Shown: positions 9,261 through 17,999, counted from the first letter of the stretch. The stretch is DNA of 64,000 bases from JACJXW01 sp964418125 (GCA_964418125.1 CAYQKY010000002.1:62001-126000), one strand, 5' to 3'. Translations and numbers: made by a program. Notes: generated by a model not told the origin, from the sequence alone.

Positions 9261-9950
9261 TTAAATGATCAACTCCGGCTGGTCTATAATAGACAGCCGC
9301 GTAGCTTCCGAAAGTTTACTGACCTCATCTTTCAGTTTACTGATCTCATCCAGTGTCCGGGCCTTACCGATGAAGGACAAGTCCAGCCCCTTGTCCAGAG
9401 TGTCCAGGCGTTTCAGCTCTACATAAGTAAGGTGGCGGGCCAGGATCTCGGTGATGCGTTCCAGTTGTTCCACGTCGGTGCTGATGTTGATGAACAGGCG
9501 CCCTTCCTGCCGGATCTGCCCCCTTCCGCTCAGCAGTTTGCTAAGATACAGCAACAACAGGATGATCGCAAAAGCGACAATGGCCAGCACCGGCTGATTG
9601 GCGCCCCCGGCCAACCCCAGCCCGATGGCGATAAACAGATAGGTCAGCTCCTCCGGGTCCTTTATGGCCGCCCGGTAGCGCACGATAGACAACGCCCCGA
9701 CCAGCCCAAGAGAAAGGGCGATCGACGATTTGACGATCATGATAATGAGCAGGGTACCCAGGGCCAGGGGTAGAAAGTTGTTGGCGAACCGGCGCCGGTT
9801 GGAAATGGCATTGCCGAAGTGGATGTAAAACAAGCGCAACAGGGCCACCAGCACCGCCGTCACCAGTATGTTTGCCAGAAATTCGCCCAACGGTACGTTA
9901 TTGGAGAACTCCTGAATGTACCTTTCTTGTATCTGTTGTAAGATGTCCAT
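9261..9950 (-). CDS. DUF4956 membrane protein
   Basis: 229 residues. The sequence shows an amphipathic N-terminus, three to four membrane segments at about 25-150 (ANILVTAVLVALLRLFYI, NFLPLALGTLLIIMIVKSSI, FIAIGLGLAGGANQPVLAIV), and the family signature ALSLGLVGALSIVRYRAAIKDPEEL between helices. A soluble alpha/beta C-terminal domain of about 75 residues follows. In other genomes the family sits beside CotH kinases or VTC/polyphosphate-polymerase-like proteins, and here the CotH gene is directly downstream. A role in the same surface-phosphorylation or polyphosphate function is inferred from neighbours only. Confidence 0.85.
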   Translation of the reverse strand: MDILQQIQERYIQEFSNNVPLGEFLANILVTAVLVALLRLFYIHFGNAISNRRRFANNFLPLALGTLLIIMIVKSSIALSLGLVGALSIVRYRAAIKDPEELTYLFIAIGLGLAGGANQPVLAIVAFAIILLLLYLSKLLSGRGQIRQEGRLFINISTDVEQLERITEILARHLTYVELKRLDTLDKGLDLSFIGKARTLDEISKLKDEVSKLSEATRLSIIDQPELII

Positions 9951-9991
9951 TCAAAGGGAAGACTGTTTCAGGGGGCAAAGATAGGGATTAG

Positions 9992-10112
9992 GATTTTCGA
10001 TGGTTGATTTTCGATGGTTGATTTTTGATTTGCGGGGAGGCAGGCATAGCAGTGTATGGCTTTCTGCCGGGCTAAATCGCACATCGTAAATCAAAACATC
10101 ACACATCAAAAA
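9992..10112. repeat. Structured intergenic repeat, family 1 copy B
   Basis: The left arm (9992-10033) repeats GATTTTCGATGGTT twice and continues as GATTTTTGATTTGCG. The right arm (10073-10112) reads AAATCGCACATCGTAAATC and then CATCACACATCAAAAAT. The centre (10034-10072) carries the words GCAGG, CATA, GCT and CCGGG in the same order as the reverse complement of the 9184-9220 centre. The two copies flank the DUF4956 gene in opposite orientation. Confidence 0.6.
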
Positions 10113-10119
10113 TAAAAAA

Positions 10120-10141
10120 GGTACCCCCGGAGAGGAGTACC
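10120..10141 (-). terminator. Intrinsic-terminator-like hairpin pointing toward the DUF4956 gene
   Basis: Read on the minus strand, GGTACTCC pairs with GGGGTACC (8 bp, one G-U) over a 6-nt loop and is followed at once by six T residues. No gene is visible upstream on that strand, so this may end a small transcript or act as an attenuator in the DUF4956 leader. An 8-bp inverted pair (AACGGCAG at 10198-10205, CTGCCGTT at 10243-10250) with a T-rich interior lies further upstream on the same strand. Confidence 0.45.
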
Positions 10142-10607
10142 ATCATAAACTATAAACAAACAAAAAACATTAGCGATTCTAAAACTGCATGCTTAACAAC
10201 GGCAGTAGAAAAGGGTTTAAAAAAAATAAAAAAAAATTTCGCCTGCCGTTTAAATGCTAAGTTCTGCAAAGAGTCCCTCCGGATCAGCCGGAAAGGATTT
10301 TCGACGAAGCCTTTGCGGTTCTCTGGGATGGTTTTCTTTCATTTGCCGGGCACGGGGGTACCTTCAGGAGGCCTCGCTTCATCCGGAGGCCATGCCGGAG
10401 GAGGAGAATACGCCCCTGGCCCTTTTGTCGCCTATACCATCAACAAATTAAAGAAACTGCAGGAATGAAGCCATATAGCCTGCAACTTCTTGTACCTTTA
10501 TACCATTGAACTTAACGAACCGATGGCAACTTATAATAACATGGCAATGGCTGGAAAAAAGAGGACGTTAGTTATCATTGCCTGATGGTTTTTTACCGAA
10601 TTGCGTT
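10142..10607. other. Long intergenic region, no clear gene
   Basis: 466 bp between the 10120 hairpin and the gene at 10608. It starts AT-rich with long A tracts around 10217-10238 and becomes GC-rich from 10265. One plus-strand frame from about 10277 to 10467 ends in a coding-like tail (GGEYAPGPFVAYTINKLKKL) but has no convincing start; it may be a gene remnant. Nothing else can be supported. Confidence 0.4.
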
Positions 10608-11321
10608 ATGGCTGAACAACAAAATGACACGAACTGGATACTCCGGGCAGCGCTTCTCTTTCTGCTTTTCATTTTCCTTTTGCGCTTTATGGGCCGCCTG
10701 TTCCCGTTCATCCTGGGGATCATGCTGGTGCTGGCTATTGGAGGCGGCGCCTTTTTTCTGTGGAGTTACCTGGAAAAGCGCCGGCAGGCCCGGGCCCGGC
10801 GCACAACGGTAGAAGGCATGTCCGAAGAACGCATCGAATTCTGCCGGGAGCAGATCCGCAGGAACCGGGAGGAAGCCCGGCAGATACGGAAAAGCATCAA
10901 AGACCTGAAAGCGCAGATGGCCTCCGGCGAGGGGCTGGCCAACAAGACCCGCGAAGACGCCCTCCGCCTGATCCGGGAGTTCGAATCGGAACTCAAACTC
11001 CGCCAGTCCAAGATCAGCTTTTACGAGACCGCCCTGCAGAAGCTCGAAGCCCTGCAGCGCAACCGCCTGCTCACCCAATCCATCAACGATAAGGAACTGG
11101 AACTAAAACGCCTCAAGGAAGGCCACTACGAAGATCTTGCCGACATGGAAGAACTACGCTCTGACGTGGAAATGGAGACCCTATACCTCGATACCATCGA
11201 TGAGCTGTCCCTGAAGCTCAACAGCAGCAATTCTCTGGAGAGTGCGGAAAACCTGCGCAAGGAGCTGGAAGAGATGACGCGGGAGTTGGGGGGAAGGGGA
11301 GAGGGGGAGATGGGGAGGTAG
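10608..11321 (+). CDS. Membrane-anchored coiled-coil protein, function unknown
   Basis: 237 residues from ATG 10608 (MAEQQNDTNW); the ATG 30 bp earlier adds no family-like sequence. Two adjacent hydrophobic segments at about 11-55 (LRAALLFLLFIFLLRF, LFPFILGIMLVLAIGGGAFFLW) are followed by a basic patch (EKRRQARARR). Some 150 residues of charged heptad-like sequence come next (KSIKDLKAQM, KLRQSKISFYETALQKLEAL, DKELELKRLK). The tail is short and Gly/Arg-rich. The layout suggests a cytoplasmic coiled coil tethered to the membrane. No enzyme motif is seen and I do not recognise a family. It stands alone on its strand. Confidence 0.7.
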   Translation: MAEQQNDTNWILRAALLFLLFIFLLRFMGRLFPFILGIMLVLAIGGGAFFLWSYLEKRRQARARRTTVEGMSEERIEFCREQIRRNREEARQIRKSIKDLKAQMASGEGLANKTREDALRLIREFESELKLRQSKISFYETALQKLEALQRNRLLTQSINDKELELKRLKEGHYEDLADMEELRSDVEMETLYLDTIDELSLKLNSSNSLESAENLRKELEEMTRELGGRGEGEMGR

Positions 11322-11421
11322 GGAGAAGGGGAACAGAGAGTAGTGTATCAGGTACAAACAGCTGGGTATAATAGTCTTCTCGGCGTTCGAAATGGCAGAA
11401 CCTGCCTTTAAAGCTGAATTT

Positions 11422-12339
11422 TTAGCTCAAAAACTGCCGCAAATAATTCCTGCTCGTCAATATTGCCGCCTGCACATCTTCCTTTGAGCCTTCGTAGGCC
11501 CGGTCTTCGACTTCAATACACACCGGCCCGCGATAGCCTACGGAAGTCAGAGCGGAGAAGAAGTCCCGCCAGCGCACATCGCCCAGCCCCGGGATCTTGG
11601 GGGAATGATATTCCAGCGGGTAGGCCAGGATACCCGCCCGGTTGAGCTTGTCCCGGTATACTTTTACATCCTTGAGGTGGATATGATGCAGCCTTTCGGC
11701 ATAGTCGTAGATGGGCTGCACCTCGTCCATCTGCATCCACACCAGGTGGGAGGGGTCGTAGTTGAGGCCGAAGTGGCCGCTGGGGATAGCATTGAACATT
11801 TCGTCCCAGATGGCAGGGGAGATGGCCAGGTTCTTGCCGCCGGGCCATTCGTCCCGGGTGAACAGCATGGGGCAGTTCTCGATGCCTATTTTGATGTTTT
11901 CTGTTTCCGCCAGTTGCACGATCGCCGGCCAGGTTTCTTTGAAGCGGCCCAGGTTGTAGTCCAGGGGCCTGGAAGGGTCTCTGCCGATGAAGGTATTCAC
12001 TACCGGGATGCCCAGGCGGGACGCGGCCCGGATCACCTTTTTGATGTGTTCTACATAAACGGCGGCCTTTTCCGCATCCGGGTCCAGGGGGTTGGGGTAG
12101 TAGCCCAGGCCGGAAATGTAGACGCCCTTCTGCTTTAGGTAGCCCTGGATATGGGCAACCGCGTCGTCATCCAGCTCATCCACATCGATGTGGGTGACGC
12201 CGGCATAGCGGCGCTCGGCCTTGCCCCGGGGCCAGCACATGATCTCCACGCAGCGGAACTGGTGCATGGCGGAAAAATCAATTACATCTTCGAAAGAATT
12301 GTCGGCCAGTATGGCGCTGACGAAGCCGAGGTCGAGCAT
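11422..12339 (-). CDS. Sugar phosphate isomerase/epimerase (xylose isomerase-like TIM barrel)
   Basis: 305 residues of the AP-endonuclease-2/IolE-type TIM barrel. Metal-site motifs are in the expected order: IGIENCPM (Glu ligand) about two-fifths from the C-terminus, YDPSHLVW (Asp/His), HIHLKDVK (His/Lys) and CIEVED (final Glu) near the end. The family acts on keto sugars and inositol derivatives; the substrate cannot be read here. The gene has no close same-strand partner. The start ATG at 12339 gives MLDLGFVSAIL, normal for the family. Confidence 0.85.
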   Translation of the reverse strand: MLDLGFVSAILADNSFEDVIDFSAMHQFRCVEIMCWPRGKAERRYAGVTHIDVDELDDDAVAHIQGYLKQKGVYISGLGYYPNPLDPDAEKAAVYVEHIKKVIRAASRLGIPVVNTFIGRDPSRPLDYNLGRFKETWPAIVQLAETENIKIGIENCPMLFTRDEWPGGKNLAISPAIWDEMFNAIPSGHFGLNYDPSHLVWMQMDEVQPIYDYAERLHHIHLKDVKVYRDKLNRAGILAYPLEYHSPKIPGLGDVRWRDFFSALTSVGYRGPVCIEVEDRAYEGSKEDVQAAILTSRNYLRQFLS

Positions 12340-12405
12340 GGTTCCGGTTTTTCCATAAAATAATACAAGGAAAGTCTATATTACAAAAAATAAAAGCCCA
12401 AAATC

Positions 12406-13839
12406 ATGAAAAAAGCCTTACTTTCCTTTCTTTTCATCTCAGCCTCCTTCATTTTTACCTCCGCCCAGTACGGCCTCAACTCCGTCGGTGTCGGCGCGGC
12501 AGAATACATCGAAGTGCTCGATAATCCGAACGGTTCCCTGAATGCCGGCCCCGGGTTTACTTTCGAAGCCTGGATACTCAACTTCGGCGGCGCCACCAAC
12601 CAAAAGGTGGCCGGAAAACTGGTTAACAATTTCCGGAACGGTTTCATATACGGCATCGAGGATCTGCAGGTAAATTTTGAGGTCTTTGATAACAACGGAA
12701 CCAATACCAGCCTGAAAGCCGGTTCTATTTCCGCGATAGGCTGGACGCATGTCGCCGGAAGCTATGAAGTAGGGGGGATGCTGACGATCTATGTCAATGG
12801 GGAGAAAGCAGGAGAAAGGGCGGCCTCCGCCATTCCGGTCAATCCCAATACCAATCCCTTCCGGATCGGTATTGCACCCTGGGATGTCAATGCTCTGGGG
12901 CTGGTGGGCTACGTCGATGAGGCCCGCTACTGGCAGGCCGTCCTGGATGAGGCGACGATCCGGGAATGGATGCACAAGGATGTCACCGCCGATCATCCGG
13001 ATTACGCCAACCTGAGCCTGTACCACAAGTACAACGAGACGGAAGGCCCCGCCGTGGCGGACGAATCGCCCAATGAGAACTTCGGCGTTTTCAGCAGCGA
13101 GGGCATTGTCCTGGAGCCGGTTTTCCTCCCTTTCAAAGGGGAATTCGAGATGTATGAGAACGATCTGCAGGGGATCTGGAATGCCAAAACGGAGGGAGCT
13201 TCCGATATAATGTCCTTCACCGGAATGTTCTTCGACTCCCTGGAGTTGGAAGCCTCCGTGATCTTCGGGCATTCCGATGGGGATTACAGCTTTGATACGG
13301 ATGCTCCGGGCGACTACGACCGGTCCTTGTCGAAAGCCTGGCAGGCCGCTACCCAGGGAGGGTTGTTCGCCAACCTTTCCTTTGACCTCAGTGTGTTGGA
13401 TATGTCGCAGGTAGAAGAAGTGGTGCTCCTGTCCGGCCCGGAAGAAGATCTTTCGAATGCCGATGTTACTTCGGGAACCCTGGACGGAAATACTTTTACC
13501 GTGGAAGAGGTGGTGCCCGCCGATGGATGGTACTATACCCTCGGCTTTAAAACCACGATCTCGGGCACGAGTTCTATTGCCGGCAATATCCTGCAAATGG
13601 AGGCCTCGCCTAATCCAACCAGCGGGCCCTTCCGTTTGCAAGTCCACAGCCAGCAGCCGGATAACTTAAACCTCCGCATCCTGACTATGGAGGGAAAAGA
13701 AGTGTTCAGCAAGGCCATCGGTTTAGTACCGGCCGAATACACTGAGTGGATTGGCCCGGGGCATCTGCCGCCGGGGATGTACCTGCTGGAGGTGAAGGGG
13801 GCGCAGCAGGCCGGCGTCCGGAAACTGGCGGTCAGGTGA
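12406..13839 (+). CDS. Secreted LamG-domain protein with T9SS sorting domain
   Basis: 477 residues. The signal peptide is MKKALLSFLFISASFIFTSAQ. A LamG/concanavalin-like lectin domain spans about 25-215 (NAGPGFTFEAWIL, GWTHVAGSYEVGG, VGYVDEARYW). The middle is less conserved, and the C-terminal T9SS type A domain (about 400-477) has MEASPNPTSGPF, LRILTMEGKEVF and PPGMYLLEVKG. It is predicted to be a surface carbohydrate or matrix binding protein. No catalytic residues are recognised. It stands alone between two minus-strand genes. Confidence 0.85.
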   Translation: MKKALLSFLFISASFIFTSAQYGLNSVGVGAAEYIEVLDNPNGSLNAGPGFTFEAWILNFGGATNQKVAGKLVNNFRNGFIYGIEDLQVNFEVFDNNGTNTSLKAGSISAIGWTHVAGSYEVGGMLTIYVNGEKAGERAASAIPVNPNTNPFRIGIAPWDVNALGLVGYVDEARYWQAVLDEATIREWMHKDVTADHPDYANLSLYHKYNETEGPAVADESPNENFGVFSSEGIVLEPVFLPFKGEFEMYENDLQGIWNAKTEGASDIMSFTGMFFDSLELEASVIFGHSDGDYSFDTDAPGDYDRSLSKAWQAATQGGLFANLSFDLSVLDMSQVEEVVLLSGPEEDLSNADVTSGTLDGNTFTVEEVVPADGWYYTLGFKTTISGTSSIAGNILQMEASPNPTSGPFRLQVHSQQPDNLNLRILTMEGKEVFSKAIGLVPAEYTEWIGPGHLPPGMYLLEVKGAQQAGVRKLAVR

Positions 13840-14049
13840 AGGCAAGCAGGGGGCCTGGGGGGATAGTACACTGATTTATTAAGATCTTTCAAGATCCATT
13901 AAGATTCATACTTTCTTTCACAGGCCAGCGAATGCTGCGTCCACCTGTTGTGCTACAGGCTGGCAGAGATCGGGGCTTTTCTGCGGAATCCGCGCCGATC
14001 CGCCGCACCCGCGCAAATCCGCGTTCTATTTTTCTTCATGTTCCCCCTC
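13840..14049. repeat. Intergenic stretch of degenerate short words
   Basis: The stretch has AAGATC-like words near 13881-13908, then GC-rich ATCCGC-type words three times around 13988-14022. It resembles the word-repeat style of the other intergenic repeats but has no clear core or paired arms. Confidence 0.35.
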
Positions 14050-15063
14050 TTATTTATCAGTGGCATTTCGCATCACCTGGAAAAAGTCCTCCAGGATACC
14101 TTCCTTGTCAAAATTCTCCCAGATGGTTATGGAACGGGGGTTATCCGGCCGCTCTTTCCATTCCTCGCCAATCAGGATGGGGGCGGGGTGGAGGCGGGCC
14201 TTTCCCCAGGCCGGGTTTTTCACGATGGCCACCGCCACCAGGTCGAACAAGGCGCGGGAAGGCGGGTCGCCGTACATTTTGGCATTGCGGAAAAGGCTGA
14301 CGGAATAATCCCCGAAATGGGTGAAGGTGTCGCCATGCCGGCCGGTGACGGGCTCGGAAACGGGGCCGGCGCCCGGCATTTTTTCTTCGATCACGTCAGG
14401 CGTAACCCTGACGGCATCCGAACCGGAGGGCTTTCCATAGCGGACCATCACCATTTCGAAAGGTACTTCCTGATCCAGGATGTAGTTGAGCGCCGCCAGG
14501 TCATTGACCTGGTTGTATTCTCCCGGTTCGGGGTAGTTGGAGCCCAGCCATACGATGCGCACCTTGTCTTTGATATCGGGCGCTTTTTCCAGGGCCAGGG
14601 CAATATTCGTCAGTTTACCTACCGGCAACAGCACCAGTTTCTGAGAGCGGGGTTTCCTGGCTTCTTCAATGATGAATTCGATTGCGGCATGGCCATCGTA
14701 ACCCCCTTCGGCGAGGGAGCCTCTGATCTCTTCAAAGCTGCCATTTGCCCCTGCGAAGAGTGGGACTTCGCCCTGAGCGTTGCACAGCTTCAGGATACGC
14801 TCCGCCTCCGCGTAATGCTCCTTGATATCTCCACCGTTGAAGGTGGCGTTGGCCGTGACCCCCCGTACATCAAAGAAACCCCTGTTGAACAGGAGAAATG
14901 CCATTGCATGCTGGTCGTCCAGTTCATTATTGGCATCCGTATCGAATATGGCCGGTACTCCGGAGGCGTTTCCCGCCTCTTTCCGGGTTACACCGCAACC
15001 AAACAGGGCCATAGCCATGGCCAGCAGCCAGAAATTGCCGGCTGTATTTTGTAAGCTTTTCAT
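14050..15063 (-). CDS. Nucleoside hydrolase family lipoprotein (IunH-like)
   Basis: 337 residues. The N-terminus is lipoprotein-like (LLAMAMALFGCGV, Cys23). The family calcium/ribose-binding signature appears as FDTDANNELDDQHA near residues 40-53, with the DxDxxxDD pattern intact. ASN-rich VRGVTANATFNGG and LLPVGKLTNIALAL agree with the family core. It should split N-ribosidic bonds of nucleosides or a related glycoside, in the periplasm or at the surface. Export is unusual relative to cytosolic E. coli enzymes but is common among Bacteroidota homologues. Confidence 0.8.
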   Translation of the reverse strand: MKSLQNTAGNFWLLAMAMALFGCGVTRKEAGNASGVPAIFDTDANNELDDQHAMAFLLFNRGFFDVRGVTANATFNGGDIKEHYAEAERILKLCNAQGEVPLFAGANGSFEEIRGSLAEGGYDGHAAIEFIIEEARKPRSQKLVLLPVGKLTNIALALEKAPDIKDKVRIVWLGSNYPEPGEYNQVNDLAALNYILDQEVPFEMVMVRYGKPSGSDAVRVTPDVIEEKMPGAGPVSEPVTGRHGDTFTHFGDYSVSLFRNAKMYGDPPSRALFDLVAVAIVKNPAWGKARLHPAPILIGEEWKERPDNPRSITIWENFDKEGILEDFFQVMRNATDK

Positions 15064-15079
15064 TTCTGTTACAGTTGAC

Positions 15080-15156
15080 CTTTCTGTTTTCCGCTCCGTC
15101 TTCGCTGCGCTCTTCCGGGTAAGCTTCCCACTTCCGATTTCCGCCTTCCGCCTTCC
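15080..15156. repeat. Structured intergenic repeat, family 2 copy A
   Basis: The core at 15096-15122 starts CCGTCTTCGCTGCGCTC and ends TCCGGGTAA. Low-complexity words TTCCGC/TTCCGAT flank it on both sides (TTTTCCGC before; CTTCCGATTTCCGCCTTCC after). An inverted copy of the core with 26 of 28 matching bases lies at 17950-17977, beyond the other end of the copper ATPase gene. Confidence 0.6.
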
Positions 15157-17622
15157 CTACAGCCCCATTCTCCGTGCCACTCCATTGCTGGCCAGCATTC
15201 CAAAAAGAACGATACTGATCGAGCTCAGGGGCATGAGTATGGCGGCCACGATGGGGGACAGGGCGCCCTGGACGGCGAAGCTCAGGCCAATGATGTTATA
15301 GACCAGTGCGAAGCCGTAGGCAAAATAGACCAGCTTAATGCTGCGCCTGGCAAAATCCAGGAAGGCAGGCAGGCGGTGGAAATACTTTGCATCGAGAATG
15401 GCATCGCAGGCTGGAGTGAAATTATTGGTGTCTTCAGCCACGACCACTCCGGCATCGCTTTGCCTGAGGGCCCCGGCGTCGTTGAGGCCGTCGCCCAGCA
15501 TGAGGACTTTCTGTCCTTTGGCCTGCAGGTTGCGGACAAACTGCAGTTTATCCTGTGGGCTTTGTTGGAAGTGCATATTGCCGTTTTCGCCGAAGATGGG
15601 CGCCAGCAGTGTTCGCTCCCGGTTATTGTCGCCGGAAAGCAGAAAAAGGGAGGCTTTTTCCCCGAAATAGCGGGCGACATTCCATACGCCTTCCCGGAAG
15701 TGGTTTTCGATCCTGAAGCAGCCCCGGATTTCATGGTTAACCTGTACATAGACGCCTTCCCCGTCCGGGCATTGCCCGTTGAGGAAATGGTCGACGAATT
15801 TGCGGGAACCCACCTTGACGCGGCGCTGGCAGACGATGCCTTCCACGCCCTTGCCCACCTGTTCTTCCCAGTCGCTGGGTTGATAGATCTCTTCATCCAG
15901 CCCGGGTTCTCCTTCCCCCAGGAAGGCCGCCAGTTGCTGGCTTACGGGGTGCCCCGACGGTTGTAGTACGGCGCGTATCATCTGCTTCTCGTGGGCCTCG
16001 AGCGGCTCGCCGATGAACTTTATGTCGCCACGCCCGCGCTGCGTCAGGGTTCCCGTCTTGTCGAATACTACAGTTTGAATATTGGTAAGCGCCTCGATAA
16101 TGGCTGTATTCTTCAGGTAAAAATGGTGGCGGCCCAGGATGCGCACCGCATTGCCGAAGATAAACGGTATGGCAAGGGCCACCGCGCAGGGGCAGGCAAT
16201 GATGAGAACGGCAGTGAAGGCATTGATGGCGGTTGACGTATCCCGCGGCAGCCAGTAGGCGAGGGTGCTGAAGGCCACCAGGAGAATGGCTGCTGTAAAT
16301 AATTTCCCGACCCTGTCGGCCAGGGCGCTGGTGCGGGATTCCGTTCGTTTGGTGAATGCTTCGTCATTCCATAGCTGGGTAAGGTAGCTCTGCGAAACGC
16401 GGCGGGTGAGGCTCATTTCGATAGCGCCTCCCATCTGCCGGCCGCCGGCGAAGAGCTTTTCCCCGGTGCGTTTACGTACCGGTTCCGATTCGCCGGTGAC
16501 AAAGCTGTAATCGATCTCCGCTTCGCCCTTGAGCAGGATGCTGTCCGCCGGGATGAGCTCCCGGTGCTTGACCAGGATGATGTCCCCGGCCTCCAGCTTG
16601 TCCAGGGTTACTGAACGGAATTCTCCTTCCTCCCGCCGATGGGCAGCAATGGGGAAATAAGATTTGTAATCTCGTTCAAAAGAGAGGTTGTGGTAGGTCC
16701 GCTGCTGAAACCACTTTCCGATAAGGAGGAAAAAGACGAGCCCGGCAAGGCTGTCCAGGTATCCGGCGCCGGTGTGGGTGGCGATCTCGAAGACACTGCG
16801 CCCGAAGAGGGCCAGGATACCGATAGAAATCGGGACGTCTATGTTGAGGATGCGCTGTTTCAGGCCCAGCCAGGCCGACTGAAGATAGTCGCGGCCGCTG
16901 TAGAACACTACAGGCAGTGCCAGCAGGATATTCAGGTAGCCGAAGATGCGGGCGAAGTAAGCGTCCGCGCCCTGGTCCAGCCCCAGGTATTCCGGGAAGC
17001 TGAGGAGCATGATGTTGCCGAAAGCGAAGCCGGCAACCCCCAGTTTGTAGTAGAAGGAACGGCTGGCGACGGGCTTGTCTTCCTGGTCCAGGTTGCTGAG
17101 GTTGATGGCGGGGGCATAGCCGATGCTGGCCAGTAGTTCCACCACCTGCCGCAGGCTGATCTCCTGCTCGGAAAAAGTAATGTAAGTTTCTTTCTTGACG
17201 AAGTTGACGGTAGAGGCCATTACGCCGGGGCTGAGCTTGTAAAGGTTTTCCAGCAGCCAGATGCAGGATGCGCAATGGATCTGCGGAATGAAAAAGGTAA
17301 CCCGGGTGCGGTGGCCGTCTGAAAAATCGATGATCTTTTCCCGCACGTCCGGGTCGTCGAGAAAAGCGTATTCTTCCTGGGCTTTGCCCCGCAGGCTGAT
17401 ACCGGCGTTCTCATCCAGCTCGTAATAACGGCACATTCCGTTATCACTGAGGATTTCGAAGACCGTCTTGCAGCCTTCGCAGCAAAAAACCTTGTCTTCC
17501 AGGCGGACTTCGCCTTCTTCACAAGGCTCTCCGCAGTGGTAGCAGTTAGCTGCAACTTCCGGCATGGTTCCGATCAGCTGTTGGTCTTTTAGTTGGCTTG
17601 CGGCGGACATAAATATGGCCAT
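15157..17622 (-). CDS. ccoI: Copper-translocating P-type ATPase, CcoI type
   Basis: 821 residues from ATG 17622 (ATG 17610 is also possible). A longer reading frame to 17811 crosses a terminator-like palindrome and looks non-coding. Domains in order are an N-terminal cysteine-rich metal domain (CYHCGEPC, FCCEGCK, about 27-60), an HMA domain with HCASC, and six to eight helices. The transport motif IACPCAVALAIP is the CPC of copper pumps. The actuator TGES, phosphorylation loop DKTGTLTQ and hinge GDGLNDAGAL follow. CcoI pumps load copper for cbb3 oxidase assembly. No ccoNOP or ccoS is adjacent, which is unusual and weakens the exact subtype call but not the copper ATPase call. Confidence 0.88.
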   Translation of the reverse strand: MAIFMSAASQLKDQQLIGTMPEVAANCYHCGEPCEEGEVRLEDKVFCCEGCKTVFEILSDNGMCRYYELDENAGISLRGKAQEEYAFLDDPDVREKIIDFSDGHRTRVTFFIPQIHCASCIWLLENLYKLSPGVMASTVNFVKKETYITFSEQEISLRQVVELLASIGYAPAINLSNLDQEDKPVASRSFYYKLGVAGFAFGNIMLLSFPEYLGLDQGADAYFARIFGYLNILLALPVVFYSGRDYLQSAWLGLKQRILNIDVPISIGILALFGRSVFEIATHTGAGYLDSLAGLVFFLLIGKWFQQRTYHNLSFERDYKSYFPIAAHRREEGEFRSVTLDKLEAGDIILVKHRELIPADSILLKGEAEIDYSFVTGESEPVRKRTGEKLFAGGRQMGGAIEMSLTRRVSQSYLTQLWNDEAFTKRTESRTSALADRVGKLFTAAILLVAFSTLAYWLPRDTSTAINAFTAVLIIACPCAVALAIPFIFGNAVRILGRHHFYLKNTAIIEALTNIQTVVFDKTGTLTQRGRGDIKFIGEPLEAHEKQMIRAVLQPSGHPVSQQLAAFLGEGEPGLDEEIYQPSDWEEQVGKGVEGIVCQRRVKVGSRKFVDHFLNGQCPDGEGVYVQVNHEIRGCFRIENHFREGVWNVARYFGEKASLFLLSGDNNRERTLLAPIFGENGNMHFQQSPQDKLQFVRNLQAKGQKVLMLGDGLNDAGALRQSDAGVVVAEDTNNFTPACDAILDAKYFHRLPAFLDFARRSIKLVYFAYGFALVYNIIGLSFAVQGALSPIVAAILMPLSSISIVLFGMLASNGVARRMGL

Positions 17623-17790
17623 TTTTTGGTTGAAAACCCAAAACCATGGAACGGAAAATCGCTGATCCCAATGCCTGGAGTGTGGTGCGGATATTTGTCG
17701 GGGCTGGGCGGCTGGGAAAAGGAATAGTGTTACACGGTTTTGCCTTTCCGGCTTATATTTTCCGGAATGATGGGTAAAGGTAGGGGCCGG

Positions 17791-17821
17791 AAAAAAGCAG
17801 AGGGGTGACAAATGTCACCCC
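17791..17821 (-). terminator. Intrinsic terminator or operator palindrome upstream of the copper ATPase
   Basis: GGGGTGACA (17802-17810) and TGTCACCCC (17813-17821) are perfect 9-bp inverted arms with a 2-bp centre. On the minus strand the hairpin is followed by TCTGC and six T, as expected for a terminator of the secreted propeller gene that ends at 18005. The GACAnnTGTC core also resembles dyads bound by CopY/BlaI-type repressors, so an operator for the ATPase gene is an alternative. Confidence 0.5.
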
Positions 17822-17924
17822 CCTCAGGTGATTAAAATCAAAAAGGGCTTAGGTTGTTTGTCTGCCGGGGGAAACTTGCGCAGGGAGGCGGCGGAGGGCA
17901 AGTTTCCTGCGGTGGGGGCTTTAG

Positions 17925-17999
17925 CCCCGAATCAACCAATCAACGAATTTTACCCGGACGAGCGCAGCGAAGACGGGCAACCAATCAACCAATCCCGAA
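17925..17999. repeat. Structured intergenic repeat, family 2 copy B
   Basis: The core at 17950-17977 reads TTACCCGGACGAGCGCAG and continues CGAAGACGGG. It is the reverse complement of the 15095-15122 core with two mismatches. Here the flanking words are AATCAACCAATCAAC on the left and CAACCAATCAACCAATCC on the right, different from those of copy A. The core is conserved while the flanking words vary. Confidence 0.6.
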
